From positions 1 through 64,000 of the forward strand of contig CAZJWC010000004.1 in NCBI GenBank assembly GCA_964550125.1: a stretch of DNA of 64,000 nt. The letters run 5' to 3'. A program made the translations under genes and the position numbers. This document shows, piece after piece, positions 8,269 to 17,306 of this stretch (position 1 is its first letter; each line of letters begins with the position of its first letter). The notes under the pieces were generated by a model. The model was not told where the DNA came from, made no database searches, and saw only the letters and a list, made by a program, of their open reading frames with translations. This DNA comes from CAZJWC01 sp964550125 (lineage in GTDB: Bacteria; Bacillota; Clostridia; Christensenellales; Borkfalkiaceae).

Positions 8269-8313
8269 TTCGATAAAAAGGTATAAAAATTTTAATTAGT
8301 TTTTTGGTATAAC
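8269..8313 (+). promoter_or_regulatory. Putative spoIIE promoter with 0A-box-like site
   Basis: TATAAC (8308-8313) preceded by TGG (extended -10) lies 18 nt before the spoIIE start. TTCGATA (8269-8275) is one base from the reverse-complement Spo0A box TTCGACA. In Bacillus, spoIIE is Spo0A-activated, so the position fits, but a 7-mer with one mismatch is weak evidence. Confidence 0.4.
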
Positions 8314-8331
8314 TTTTACAAGGAGAAAAAT

Positions 8332-10695
8332 ATGTCAGTTTTAAAAGGAAATATTAAGCCGATAAGTGTTGGTAAAACGATTACCTACTTGTGTTTTCTG
8401 TTTGCATTTTTATGCTTTGCAGTAATAGGAAAAAATCATGAGCCGTTCGGGCTTGCTTTACTACTTTCAACTCAACTTTGTGGATTAAATCCTCTCGCTT
8501 GTGCAATTTTATACCTATGTTCATCACTTTTGTCTTTGCAGTTATCCACAATTTTATGCTATTTTCTACAAGGATTAGTGTACTATTTATTTTCATTTAT
8601 ATTAAATAGGAATAAAAAAACACGCATCATTAAGCAAATAAACTTATATTGTCTGTGTTTGTTGCCCTTTTTGTTTTTGGGAGAGTTTTCAACATATGCC
8701 TTTTTAATTGTGGACAACTACTTAATTCAAAAGATAATTATCCACATTTCAATAGTTGTCTGCTCTGTAATTTTAAATAATGGTATAAGTTGTATTGTAT
8801 TAAAACTAAATAAATGTAGGCTGAAAACGGAAGAACTTTTGTCGGTAGTCTTTTTGTTTTTTATGGTTGGACTTGGTTTTTTTAACCTTTCAGGTGAAAA
8901 AATTTTCTTTGCACTTTCAATCTATTTGATAATGGTTTTGTCCTCAATATTAAAAAGCCCTTCCTCTCTGTACATATCAACAGGGCTTGCGTTGATACAA
9001 ATTATATGTCTTGGCGAAGTGTTTTCAGTTTTTGTTTATTACATATGTGCAATAGTGGGTAGCATCTTTGCGAATCGTAAAAAAGTGTTTTATATCTTAG
9101 GGCAGTTTATATGCCTTTCAATTTTTGTTTTTCTAAATTGCTTTATATCGGTTGAAAATGTATCATCAATCGCTGACTTTTTGTCATATAACTTTTTAAT
9201 CAAGGAAATATTTTTAATTGTAGCGTTATTGTGCTATGCTTTTACCCCTCAAAAATTTATCTATTTTTTAAAAGGTACGCTTGAACGTTATCAAACAAAG
9301 CAAATAGAAAGGTTGATTGTAAATAGAAATAGAAAATTGACGGGTGAAAAACTTTATGAAATAAGTTCTATATTTAGAGAGATAGAAAATACTTTTAATT
9401 CTCTTTGCGAAAATGAAAATGCTGAACTTTCCGTTAGGCAATATATGAAAGGACAAGTGCTTGCAAATATTTGCGATAATTGTAAAGGGTGTTTTCAAAA
9501 AGAAGGTGTAGATAAATGTTCTCAAATATGTGAAAATGCGATAAAAAAACTAATTGAAATAGGCTGTATAAAGGGTAAGGTGAATTTGGTGGATTTATCT
9601 AAAGACATTACTGCAAATTGTTCAAACCCTAGTGGCATACTTGACGAGGTAAACAATCAAATTAAAAAATATAAACAGTGTATGCTAGAAATGGAAAATG
9701 CTAATGCTGGAAGGCAGGTAATGGCACAAAATGCAAAAGGACTTGCAGATATTTTAAAAAACTTGGCAAGGGAACAAAGCAATCCCTTCGTTATGAACGC
9801 AGAACTTGAAAATAAGATTTATGAAAGGCTTTTAAATGTAGGCATCATTTGTAGTGAAGTTATGGTCTATTCAAATGGTTTTGAGAGCGTTGATGATGTT
9901 GAGGATTTTACCTTGAATATAATTGTAAACGGCAAACATAATTCAAAGAGTGTTTTATCCGTTTGCTCAAACATTGTAAAAGATAAACTTGTAGTTGCTG
10001 AAAAAATAGATATTGATGCAAATAAGGTTTGTTATGTGATAAAAAAATCTCCAAAATTTGACGCAGGTTTTGGAGTTGCGACTATCAGCAAGGAGGAGGA
10101 AGAAAAGTGTGGTGATACCTACTCTATTATAAAAATCAATGAAGGAAAATTTATGGTCGCCCTATCCGATGGTATGGGTAGTGGTGAAAAAGCAAGGAGA
10201 ATATCCGAAAATGCAATTTCACTTATAGAAAGTTTTTATAAGGCACAAATGTCCTCCTCCGTAATCTTTAATACGGTCAATAAGCTTTTAAGTTTTTCAA
10301 GTGAGGAGGGGTTTGCTTGTATTGATGTTGGGGTATTTGACTTAAACAATGGTATTGCAGATATTATAAAAATAGGCTCTCCCATTGCAGTAATTTTTAG
10401 TGAAGGAAAAATTAAGGTTATTGAAACCAATTCACTACCCCTTGGTATTCTTGAAAATTTAAAACCTACATCTTCACGACAAAACTTTTCAAGTGGAGAT
10501 ATGCTTGTGTTTATGTCGGACGGAATAACCAATGCTTTTGATTCAACTACGGAGATGTTTGATTTTTTCAAAACTTGTCCAACTCAAAATCCTCAAACGC
10601 TTGCTGACTTTATCTTAAATAAAGCATTAGCATTATATAATAATAAACCTCAAGATGATGTAACGGTGCTTACCGTTAGAATTTTTGATAATTAA
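8332..10695 (+). CDS. spoIIE: Stage II sporulation protein E (PP2C phosphatase)
   Basis: Membrane phosphatase that dephosphorylates SpoIIAA and so activates sigma-F in the forespore. The first ~315 residues hold about ten hydrophobic segments. A middle cytoplasmic region includes a cysteine cluster (CDNCKGCFQKEGVDKCSQIC), and the C-terminal ~200 residues are a PP2C domain with SDGMGSGEKA (metal aspartate D613), MSDGIT and QDDVTVLTVRIF. At 787 residues it is close to the usual ~800. The start ATG follows AAGGAG. It is a single-gene unit with a terminator behind it, and it lies beside the ger operon. Confidence 0.95.
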   Translation: MSVLKGNIKPISVGKTITYLCFLFAFLCFAVIGKNHEPFGLALLLSTQLCGLNPLACAILYLCSSLLSLQLSTILCYFLQGLVYYLFSFILNRNKKTRIIKQINLYCLCLLPFLFLGEFSTYAFLIVDNYLIQKIIIHISIVVCSVILNNGISCIVLKLNKCRLKTEELLSVVFLFFMVGLGFFNLSGEKIFFALSIYLIMVLSSILKSPSSLYISTGLALIQIICLGEVFSVFVYYICAIVGSIFANRKKVFYILGQFICLSIFVFLNCFISVENVSSIADFLSYNFLIKEIFLIVALLCYAFTPQKFIYFLKGTLERYQTKQIERLIVNRNRKLTGEKLYEISSIFREIENTFNSLCENENAELSVRQYMKGQVLANICDNCKGCFQKEGVDKCSQICENAIKKLIEIGCIKGKVNLVDLSKDITANCSNPSGILDEVNNQIKKYKQCMLEMENANAGRQVMAQNAKGLADILKNLAREQSNPFVMNAELENKIYERLLNVGIICSEVMVYSNGFESVDDVEDFTLNIIVNGKHNSKSVLSVCSNIVKDKLVVAEKIDIDANKVCYVIKKSPKFDAGFGVATISKEEEEKCGDTYSIIKINEGKFMVALSDGMGSGEKARRISENAISLIESFYKAQMSSSVIFNTVNKLLSFSSEEGFACIDVGVFDLNNGIADIIKIGSPIAVIFSEGKIKVIETNSLPLGILENLKPTSSRQNFSSGDMLVFMSDGITNAFDSTTEMFDFFKTCPTQNPQTLADFILNKALALYNNKPQDDVTVLTVRIFDN
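8542..8746. other. Pair of consensus DnaA boxes inside spoIIE
   Basis: TTATCCACA occurs perfectly at 8542-8550 and 8738-8746, both on the plus strand, with a one-mismatch box TGTGGACAA (inverted) at 8709-8717. I found no other perfect copy in the window, including between dnaA and recF. They fall in the membrane-domain coding part of spoIIE about 5 kb from dnaA. Binding is plausible; whether it means anything for replication or spoIIE control is inference. Confidence 0.45.
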
Positions 10696-10696
10696 A

Positions 10697-10725
10697 AAAA
10701 CATAGCAAATTTTTGCTATGTTTTT
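10697..10725. terminator. Bidirectional terminator between spoIIE and mnmG
   Basis: AAAACATAGCAAA (10697-10709) pairs perfectly with TTTGCTATGTTTT (10712-10724), A-tract before and T-tract after, so it works for both convergent genes. Confidence 0.88.
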
Positions 10726-10728
10726 ATT

Positions 10729-12612
10729 CTATTTATCTTGTAGTGATAAGTAAACCATAAGTACATTTATATCTGCAGGATTTACTCCACTTATTCTTTC
10801 AGCCTGTCCTAAGCTTTCAGGACGGATTTTATCTAGTTTTTGTCTGGCTTCAAGTCGTAACCCGTCAATTTTTAAATAGTCAATATCTTTGGGTAACTTT
10901 TTATTTTCAAGTTTTTTTGCCTTTTCAATTTGTTCAAGTCCCTTTTTAAGATACCCTTCATATCTAATATAAATTTCAGCCGTTTCTTTAACGGAAATGG
11001 GCGTGTCTTGTAAAATCTCAAACTGACTGCAAATCTCACTTAAAGGAATACCACGCCTTATCATATCTGCGTATGAGATTGAACTGCATAACTTGTCAAA
11101 ACCTTTCGCCATTAAAAAATTATCAGCAATTTTGGGAGAGATGCGTGTGTCCAAAAATTTAAGCGTTTCTTCATATTGCTCTTTTCTCTTTAAATAAGCG
11201 TCATATCTATCTTTTGTAACAAGTCCACATTTATAGCCTATTTCAGTAAGTCTAAAGTCTGCATTGTCCTGTCTTAAAACAATTCTATATTCTGCACGAG
11301 AGGTCATCATCCTGTATGGCTCATTAGTTCCTTTTGTAGTCAAATCATCAAGTAAAACTCCTATATAGGATTCATCTCTGCGTAAAATTAAAGGCTCTTT
11401 ATTTTTAAGTTTTAACGAGGCATTTAGTCCTGCTATAAGTCCTTGTGCTGCTGCTTCCTCATAACCACTTGTGCCGTTAATCTGTCCTGCTGTATATATG
11501 TTTTCAATCTTTTTAAATTCAAGCGTAGGTTTTAAATCTAACGGGTCAATACAGTCATATTCAATAGCGTAAGCAAAACGCATAATGTCGCAATGTTCAA
11601 GTCCTGCAATCGTATGATACATCTCAATTTGAACATCGTGAGGAAGTGAGGTTGACATACCCTGTATGTACACCTCGCTTGTTCCGTCCCCTTCTGGCTC
11701 AACAAAGATTTGATGTCTTTCCTTATCGGCAAACCTAACTACCTTGTCTTCTATTGAAGGGCAATATCTTGGTCCTGTACCCTTTATTATGCCAGCATAT
11801 AGAGGGGAACGATGTAAGTTTGCTCTTATAATTTTATGAGTTTCTTCATTAGTGTAAGTTAGGAAACAAGGGGTTTGTTCTTGATTTACCTGATGGTTTA
11901 AAAAGGAGAAGGGGTAAATCTCTCTTTCTCCCTCTTGTATTTCCATTTTGTCAAAGTCAATGCTTTTGCTGTCAACTCTAGCAGGAGTTCCCGTTTTAAA
12001 TCTTCTTATACTGTATCCAAGGTCAATCAATGACTGCGTTAAATAATTAGCAGGTTGAAAACCAGCAGGTCCACTCTTTTGTTTGTGTGCTCCTGTTATA
12101 GTTTCACTATTAAGATATACGCCTGTGCAAACTATAACAGCCTTTGCCTTTAAAATTGCATTGTAGGTTGTTTCAACTCCACAAACTTTTCCGTCCTCAA
12201 CGATAATTCTTTTTGCCTCCCCTTGAATAATCCTCAAGTTAGGTGTGTCCTCACAAACTTTTTTCATATATTCGTGATATTTATGTTTATCGCTTTGGCA
12301 TCTCAAACTTTGTACTGCTGCCCCTTTGCCTATATTAAGCATCCTTGTTTGCATAGCAGTTTTGTCGGCAGCAAGTCCCATTTCACCACCTAATGCGTCT
12401 ATTTCACGCACCAAATGTCCTTTTGCTGTACCACCAATCGAGGGGTTGCAAGCCATAAATGAAATACTGTCCAAATTAAGTGTAAGCATAGCAGTTTTAT
12501 TTCCCGTTCTTGCAGATGCAAGCGAGGCTTCAACCCCTGCGTGCCCTGCGCCTATAACTACTATGTCAAATTCGTCTAATATGAAATTGTATTCTTCAAA
12601 CTTTTCTTCCAT
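10729..12612 (-). CDS. mnmG: tRNA uridine 5-carboxymethylaminomethyl modification enzyme MnmG
   Basis: FAD protein that, with MnmE, modifies the wobble uridine of tRNAs (cmnm5U34). The FAD-binding glycine motif GAGHAGVEAS is at residues 21-30. Other GidA landmarks are CNPSIGGTAKGHLVREIDAL, the GYEEAAAQGLIAGLNASL block and the C-terminal helical domain that ends VNPADINVLM. The 627 residues match the family. It starts 2 nt after dnaA ends, so the two probably share a transcript. MnmE, usually a neighbour, is absent from the window. Confidence 0.96.
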   Translation of the reverse strand: MEEKFEEYNFILDEFDIVVIGAGHAGVEASLASARTGNKTAMLTLNLDSISFMACNPSIGGTAKGHLVREIDALGGEMGLAADKTAMQTRMLNIGKGAAVQSLRCQSDKHKYHEYMKKVCEDTPNLRIIQGEAKRIIVEDGKVCGVETTYNAILKAKAVIVCTGVYLNSETITGAHKQKSGPAGFQPANYLTQSLIDLGYSIRRFKTGTPARVDSKSIDFDKMEIQEGEREIYPFSFLNHQVNQEQTPCFLTYTNEETHKIIRANLHRSPLYAGIIKGTGPRYCPSIEDKVVRFADKERHQIFVEPEGDGTSEVYIQGMSTSLPHDVQIEMYHTIAGLEHCDIMRFAYAIEYDCIDPLDLKPTLEFKKIENIYTAGQINGTSGYEEAAAQGLIAGLNASLKLKNKEPLILRRDESYIGVLLDDLTTKGTNEPYRMMTSRAEYRIVLRQDNADFRLTEIGYKCGLVTKDRYDAYLKRKEQYEETLKFLDTRISPKIADNFLMAKGFDKLCSSISYADMIRRGIPLSEICSQFEILQDTPISVKETAEIYIRYEGYLKKGLEQIEKAKKLENKKLPKDIDYLKIDGLRLEARQKLDKIRPESLGQAERISGVNPADINVLMVYLSLQDK

Positions 12613-12614
12613 AA

Positions 12615-13979
12615 TTATTGTTTTAAAATGATGTTTTTAATATCGTTAACTTCTTTCGTTAACTTGTCATTTACCTTTATTGAATTTTTTATTTTTTCCC
12701 TTGCGTGTATAATTGTTGTATGGTCTCTACCACCTAAACTTTCACCTATTGCAACTAGGGGTAAGTTCATCAATTCGCATACTAGATATATGCAAATGTG
12801 TCTGGGGGTAACAACCTCTTTCTTTTTACATTTACCGATTAAATCGTTTTTATCAATTTTATAATATGAACATACGCTGTTTATTATAAGGTCAACGGTA
12901 AGCACCTCGCTTTCTTCACTAACCGATTGATTTATCGCTTGACTTGCCAAATCAACGGATATGTTTTCTTCTTGTAGTTTACTTGCAAATATTACCTTGT
13001 TTAGTCTGCCTTCAAGCGTTCTAATATCGTTGCCTGAACCACTTGCAATAAAATTTAAAACATCGTCAGGAACGGGACATTTTTTCTCAAAAGCCTTTCT
13101 CTTTAATATTGCAATTTTTGTTTCAAGGTCTGGCGCTTGTATGTCTACCGTAAGTCCACCGTCAAAGCGAGTTTTAAGTCTTTCCTCTAATGTTTCAATC
13201 TCCTTTGGAGGTCTATCCGAAGACAAAACGATTTGCTTATTTTGTGCAGTCAGTTCATTAAAAGTGTGGAAAAATTCTTCTTGAAGTCCCTGCCTTTTTG
13301 ATAAAAATTGGATATCGTCAACAATTAAAATATCAACATTTCTATATCTGTTTCTAAACTCAGCACCACGAGTACGGCTGTTTTGTGAAGACTTACCTGT
13401 ATAAATGCTGTCAACCATTTCATTTAAAAATTTTTCACTTGTAGTGTATAAAACTCTAGTGGTAGGTTTGTTTTGTGCAACATAGTTTGCAATAGACTGC
13501 AAAAGGTGAGTCTTTCCTAAACCAGATGAACCGTAAATAAATAAAGGATTGTATGCTCCTGCAGGATTTTTTGCAACTGCTTTTGCAGCACTAACGGCAA
13601 AGTCATTGCATTTTCCTACAACGAAACTATCAAAGGTAAATTTTGCGTCAATGGGAACAGGAACGTAATCGTCCTCAATAATATCATCGCTAGGAGCGTT
13701 ATAAGCATACCCTTCTTCTCCTTCAACTTTTAGTGCAAAGTCAGTAAGTCCAAGGTTTGCTTTTTGTATTGCAGTTTTCAATCTTTCAGCAAGCGTTCCA
13801 CCTATTGCGTTTGCAAAAGATGAACTAGGTGTTTCCAAAATGATTATACTACCAATAACATCAACAGCCTTTAATCCTGAAATGCAGGTTGAGTACATAA
13901 TAGGAGAAATTGTTTCTTGAGCGAGTTTTTTAATTTGTGTCCATAGAAATTCGTAATCGCTTTGATTTGTTTCTGTCAT
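12615..13979 (-). CDS. dnaA: Chromosomal replication initiator DnaA
   Basis: Binds DnaA boxes and melts the origin. All four domains are present: N-terminal interaction domain (1-85), a short acidic linker, AAA+ domain with Walker A GSSGLGKTH (150-158), Walker B ILIVDDIQFL and DRPPKEIETLEERL, and the C-terminal DNA-binding helix-turn-helix with the signature GGRDHTTIIHAREKI. Length 454 is typical. The start follows AGAGGAAAACT. It is divergent from recF rather than followed by dnaN, an unusual arrangement for Firmicutes, and is transcribed with mnmG. Confidence 0.97.
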   Translation of the reverse strand: MTETNQSDYEFLWTQIKKLAQETISPIMYSTCISGLKAVDVIGSIIILETPSSSFANAIGGTLAERLKTAIQKANLGLTDFALKVEGEEGYAYNAPSDDIIEDDYVPVPIDAKFTFDSFVVGKCNDFAVSAAKAVAKNPAGAYNPLFIYGSSGLGKTHLLQSIANYVAQNKPTTRVLYTTSEKFLNEMVDSIYTGKSSQNSRTRGAEFRNRYRNVDILIVDDIQFLSKRQGLQEEFFHTFNELTAQNKQIVLSSDRPPKEIETLEERLKTRFDGGLTVDIQAPDLETKIAILKRKAFEKKCPVPDDVLNFIASGSGNDIRTLEGRLNKVIFASKLQEENISVDLASQAINQSVSEESEVLTVDLIINSVCSYYKIDKNDLIGKCKKKEVVTPRHICIYLVCELMNLPLVAIGESLGGRDHTTIIHAREKIKNSIKVNDKLTKEVNDIKNIILKQ

Positions 13980-13997
13980 AGTTTTCCTCTTAAAGTA

Positions 13998-14046
13998 TTG
14001 TCTATAAATATTTTTTTTGATATAATATAAAAGGAAATTATATCAA
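13998..14046. promoter_or_regulatory. Overlapping divergent dnaA/recF promoters on a perfect palindrome
   Basis: TTGATATAAT (14017-14026) and ATTATATCAA (14037-14046) form a perfect 10-bp inverted repeat with a 10-nt spacer. The plus-strand copy gives TTGTCT (13998-14003), 17 nt, TATAAT (14021-14026) for recF. The minus-strand copy gives an extended -10 (TGA then TATAAT, 14037-14042) for dnaA without a clear -35. Predicted start points (about 14033 and 14030) overlap, so use of the promoters should be mutually exclusive. No DnaA box is visible in this intergenic region. Confidence 0.6.
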
Positions 14047-14113
14047 TTTTGTGTGCTTTTCTATTATATTACATTTTACTTTGAAAATAAAGTAATTTAA
14101 AAGGTTAATTTAT

Positions 14114-15202
14114 ATGTTAGTCAAAAAATTACAACTGAAAAACTTTAAAAATTATAAACAAGAAAGTATTGAGTTGACCTCTGGACTAAATGTTTTGTAC
14201 GGAAAAAATGCACAGGGTAAGACAAATGCCGTTGAGGCAGTATTCTATCTATGCACAGGAACTTCACTTCGAAGCAGAAGGGATAAACTTTTAATCAATC
14301 ATGGTGAAGATAATGCCCTTATAAGTGGTGATTTTTCAAATAGGTTTGGAAATATAAAATTAGAGGCAAAAATTTTTGAGCATAGCCGTGAATTGTATGT
14401 CAATGGTGAAAAACTTTCACGCAGTAGAGAACTTTTAGGAAATATAAACTGTGTCTTTTTCAGCCCTGCCGAGTTGCGACTAATTCAAGACGGACCAGAT
14501 GAACGTAGAAGGTTTTTGAATATATCAATTAGTCAAACGGATAGGCTTTATTATTCAGCATTGGTAAAGTATAATAAAATTTTAGAACAACGCAACTCTC
14601 TTTTAAAGGAAAAGGATATTGGTATGATTCTTGATACATTGCCTGTTTGGGACGAACAATTTTCTTCCGTAGGTGCTGAAATTATCTTTGCAAGGCAAAG
14701 ATATATGCAAAAAGTTTCAGTTTTTGCAAAAAAAAATCATTATGCTCTAACAAAAAATCATGAAAGTCTTGAAATAAGCCTTGAAAAGAATTATAATGGA
14801 GAAAAAGAGGAAATAAAAAATACCTTATTTGGTGAGTTGAAAAGAGCGTACGATAAAGATATTCGTCTTGGCTATACGACTGTTGGTCCTCATAGAGATG
14901 ATATTGATGTTATTCTTGACGGGGTAGATGCTAAAAATTATTGTTCGCAAGGTCAAACGAGGACTATTGCGCTTGCTTTAAAACTTGCCGAGGTTGACTA
15001 TTTTTATATGATAAATAACGAATATCCTATTTTAATTTTAGATGATGTGTTATCCGAGTTAGACCTTGATAGACGGAAAAAATTGTTTAAAAAAATAGAA
15101 AATATGCAAACATTGCTTACCTGTTCGCATAAAGTTCGTTCCTTTTCATATATGGACTGTAATAAATTAGAAATTGAAAACGGAAGGGTGAAAAGAGTAT
15201 AG
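14114..15202 (+). CDS. recF: DNA replication and repair protein RecF
   Basis: SMC-like ATPase that helps load RecA at gaps. Walker A GKNAQGKT is at residues 30-37, the N-terminus VKKLQLKNFKNYK matches the family, TTVGPHRDDIDVILDG and SQGQTRTIALALKLAEV carry the signature region, and ILILDDVLSELD is Walker B. The 362 residues are complete. The start ATG follows a modest AAGG. It usually sits between dnaN and gyrB; here it leads a run with two surface-protein genes instead. Confidence 0.94.
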   Translation: MLVKKLQLKNFKNYKQESIELTSGLNVLYGKNAQGKTNAVEAVFYLCTGTSLRSRRDKLLINHGEDNALISGDFSNRFGNIKLEAKIFEHSRELYVNGEKLSRSRELLGNINCVFFSPAELRLIQDGPDERRRFLNISISQTDRLYYSALVKYNKILEQRNSLLKEKDIGMILDTLPVWDEQFSSVGAEIIFARQRYMQKVSVFAKKNHYALTKNHESLEISLEKNYNGEKEEIKNTLFGELKRAYDKDIRLGYTTVGPHRDDIDVILDGVDAKNYCSQGQTRTIALALKLAEVDYFYMINNEYPILILDDVLSELDLDRRKKLFKKIENMQTLLTCSHKVRSFSYMDCNKLEIENGRVKRV

Positions 15203-15204
15203 AT

Positions 15205-15963
15205 ATGAAAAAGACAACAAAAGCATTTTATATTGTAATCTATATTGCTTTAATAGCATTAGTAGCAAGTGCAGTATTGCAAAGAATTGAATATCCACCT
15301 ACGAATTATGTTGAAAAGTTTGATATTTCTATTGAACAGGACGGCTCTATGTATGCCTACATTTCAAGTAATTCAAATGACGATAGCACTTTCACTTTAA
15401 CTATTGATGGCGAAGGTCGTATGCCTGACTATAATATAACGGATAATCTTCCTCCTTGGCATAACACTCAATCAAATGATGAAAACTACCTTACAAAAAT
15501 TACAAAGATAAGAGTTATAGGAGATGTTGAAAACATAGGAGATAACGCTTTTTCAGGCATGATGAACGTTACTGATGTTACTTTATGTGAAAAAGTTAAA
15601 AATATAGGTAGTTACGCTTTTAGAAATTGTAGCAAGATGAAACATATAACTATGCCTGAAAAAATGTCAAGTTATGGGCTTGAAATAGGCGCTTTTATCT
15701 CTTGTAAAAGTTTAGAGAGTATTACTATTCCATATGGAGTGATTGCTGTACCTGAAAGAACCTTTAGTAACTGCCAGCAACTAAAAATTTTGCGTTTGCC
15801 TAAATCGGTCGTTGTATTTTCAAAAGACGCTTTTGAAGAAACCTTGCTAACCACTACTGAAGGTGTGGTGTACTATCAAGGTAATGAAAAACAATGGGAT
15901 AATATTTTAATTATCAATGATGATTTTTCTAATACGAAAATAAACTATAAATCTTCATTTTGA
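15205..15963 (+). CDS. Leucine-rich-repeat (BspA-like) membrane-anchored protein
   Basis: Predicted extracytoplasmic protein. An N-terminal hydrophobic helix (about residues 8-25) is followed by a beta-rich linker and then four to five LRR_5/BspA-type repeats of about 23 residues between about 105 and 210 (for example IGDNAFSGMMNVTDVTL, IGSYAFRNCSKMKHITM, VPERTFSNCQQLKILRL). It lacks a lipobox or sorting signal, so it is probably tethered by the uncleaved helix. It starts 2 nt after recF, which suggests co-transcription, though no functional link is obvious. Such domains usually bind proteins or surfaces; the target is unknown. Confidence 0.8.
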   Translation: MKKTTKAFYIVIYIALIALVASAVLQRIEYPPTNYVEKFDISIEQDGSMYAYISSNSNDDSTFTLTIDGEGRMPDYNITDNLPPWHNTQSNDENYLTKITKIRVIGDVENIGDNAFSGMMNVTDVTLCEKVKNIGSYAFRNCSKMKHITMPEKMSSYGLEIGAFISCKSLESITIPYGVIAVPERTFSNCQQLKILRLPKSVVVFSKDAFEETLLTTTEGVVYYQGNEKQWDNILIINDDFSNTKINYKSSF

Positions 15964-15999
15964 TTGTATAAATTTATTCATAATAAACATACTTAAAGT

Positions 16000-17262
16000 A
16001 TGTTTGTGGGAGTAATAAATAGAAGAATTAAATATGCTATTTTGCCTACAATTTTTGTAGGCATTTTGTTTGCCTTTTTGTTGTGTGGTTTTAAAATTCC
16101 ACGCTATGTTTACGGAATTGATGTTTCAAATTTTAAAGCAGAAAAGATTGAAAAAGTTATTAATGAAAAGATAATAGAGGACTTGAAAAAACAAAAATTA
16201 GTTATAACTTGCTCTAAATACTCAAAAAGATATGAGTATACCTATCCTGAAATTAATTTTTCAACCAATTTAAGAGAGGTGGCAAAAAATCCTAAACTTC
16301 AACTTAATATAAGATATTATCTTGTAGGGTTTGAAGAAAAAGTAAACTCTATTTGTCAAGAAATTGAAAAAATCCCCATATCAGCATTAACAATTTTTAG
16401 TCCTATCGCAAAGGAAAAGTTTTCATTTGTACCTGAAAGCTGTGGAGTTGTGTGCAACAAAACAAAGTTTAAAGAGGATATTTTAAAATCGATAAATGGA
16501 AACTTTGAAGAAGTTAAAGTTATTACTAAACAGATTAGCCCTGATATTTCTACAGTCAACAGACGGGAGAATACTAAACTTTTGGCAACTTTTTCAACAA
16601 GTTTTGATTTAAATAAAACCGATAGAGTGAGTAATGTAATCCTTGCAACAAAAAAGATTAACGGCTATGTTTTAAAAAACGGACAAGAGTTTTCCTTTAA
16701 TAGAGTAGTGGGCGTAAGGAACGAACAAAACGGTTTTAAAAAAGCAAAGATAATAATTGACGGAAAGTATGTTGATGGTTATGGTGGTGGCGTTTGTCAA
16801 GTAAGCACTACTCTATATAATGTTGCACTGTTGTCAAATTTAACTATAACTGAGTTCCACCCTCATAGTTTGGCTGTTTCTTATGTTGAGCCTAGTTTTG
16901 ATGCAATGGTTAGTGGAAGCCTATGTGATTTAAAGTTTAAAAATCAAACGGGTAGCGAAGTATATATTCAAGGAGAAGTTGAAAAGGACAAGTTGACTTT
17001 TACGTTATACGGAAAAGAGCAAAGATACACAATTTTGCGTAAAAGTGAAGTTGTGGAGTATCTTGACGGTGAGGAAAGTATCGTTTATGGCGATGAGGAT
17101 TTGGTTTTGCAAAATGAAAAGAAAGGGGTAAAATCAAAAGGTTTTTTGCTTTATCTTGATAATGATGTGGTTGTAAAAATAGAAAAGATAAGAGATGATT
17201 TTTATCAACCAACAAAAAAGATTGTTCAAAAGAAACAAAAAACTTGTTGCGAATTTTTATAA
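16000..17262 (+). CDS. VanW-family cell-envelope protein
   Basis: A membrane helix near residues 12-30 precedes a region resembling the peptidoglycan-binding-like part of VanW proteins (about 40-190), then the VanW domain (about 200-350) with FSTSFDLNKTDRVSNV, NGQEFSFNRVVG and the conserved YGGGVCQVSTTLYN. The C-terminus continues in a beta-rich, Lys-rich tail. VanW proteins are envelope-associated; their activity is poorly known. The start is uncertain: the ATG at 16000 has no good Shine-Dalgarno and lies in an AACATAC/GTATGTT hairpin. It follows the LRR gene by 36 nt. Confidence 0.86.
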   Translation: MFVGVINRRIKYAILPTIFVGILFAFLLCGFKIPRYVYGIDVSNFKAEKIEKVINEKIIEDLKKQKLVITCSKYSKRYEYTYPEINFSTNLREVAKNPKLQLNIRYYLVGFEEKVNSICQEIEKIPISALTIFSPIAKEKFSFVPESCGVVCNKTKFKEDILKSINGNFEEVKVITKQISPDISTVNRRENTKLLATFSTSFDLNKTDRVSNVILATKKINGYVLKNGQEFSFNRVVGVRNEQNGFKKAKIIIDGKYVDGYGGGVCQVSTTLYNVALLSNLTITEFHPHSLAVSYVEPSFDAMVSGSLCDLKFKNQTGSEVYIQGEVEKDKLTFTLYGKEQRYTILRKSEVVEYLDGEESIVYGDEDLVLQNEKKGVKSKGFLLYLDNDVVVKIEKIRDDFYQPTKKIVQKKQKTCCEFL

Positions 17263-17306
17263 AATTTGATATTATAGTATGGGTGAGTTTTAGGGGAGTA
17301 TTATTT

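Noticed and set aside
13980..14113. dnaA-recF intergenic region as oriC
   Set aside because: It is AT-rich and carries a palindrome, but no DnaA box matching TTATCCACA or a close variant was found in its 134 bp, so it is annotated as promoters only.
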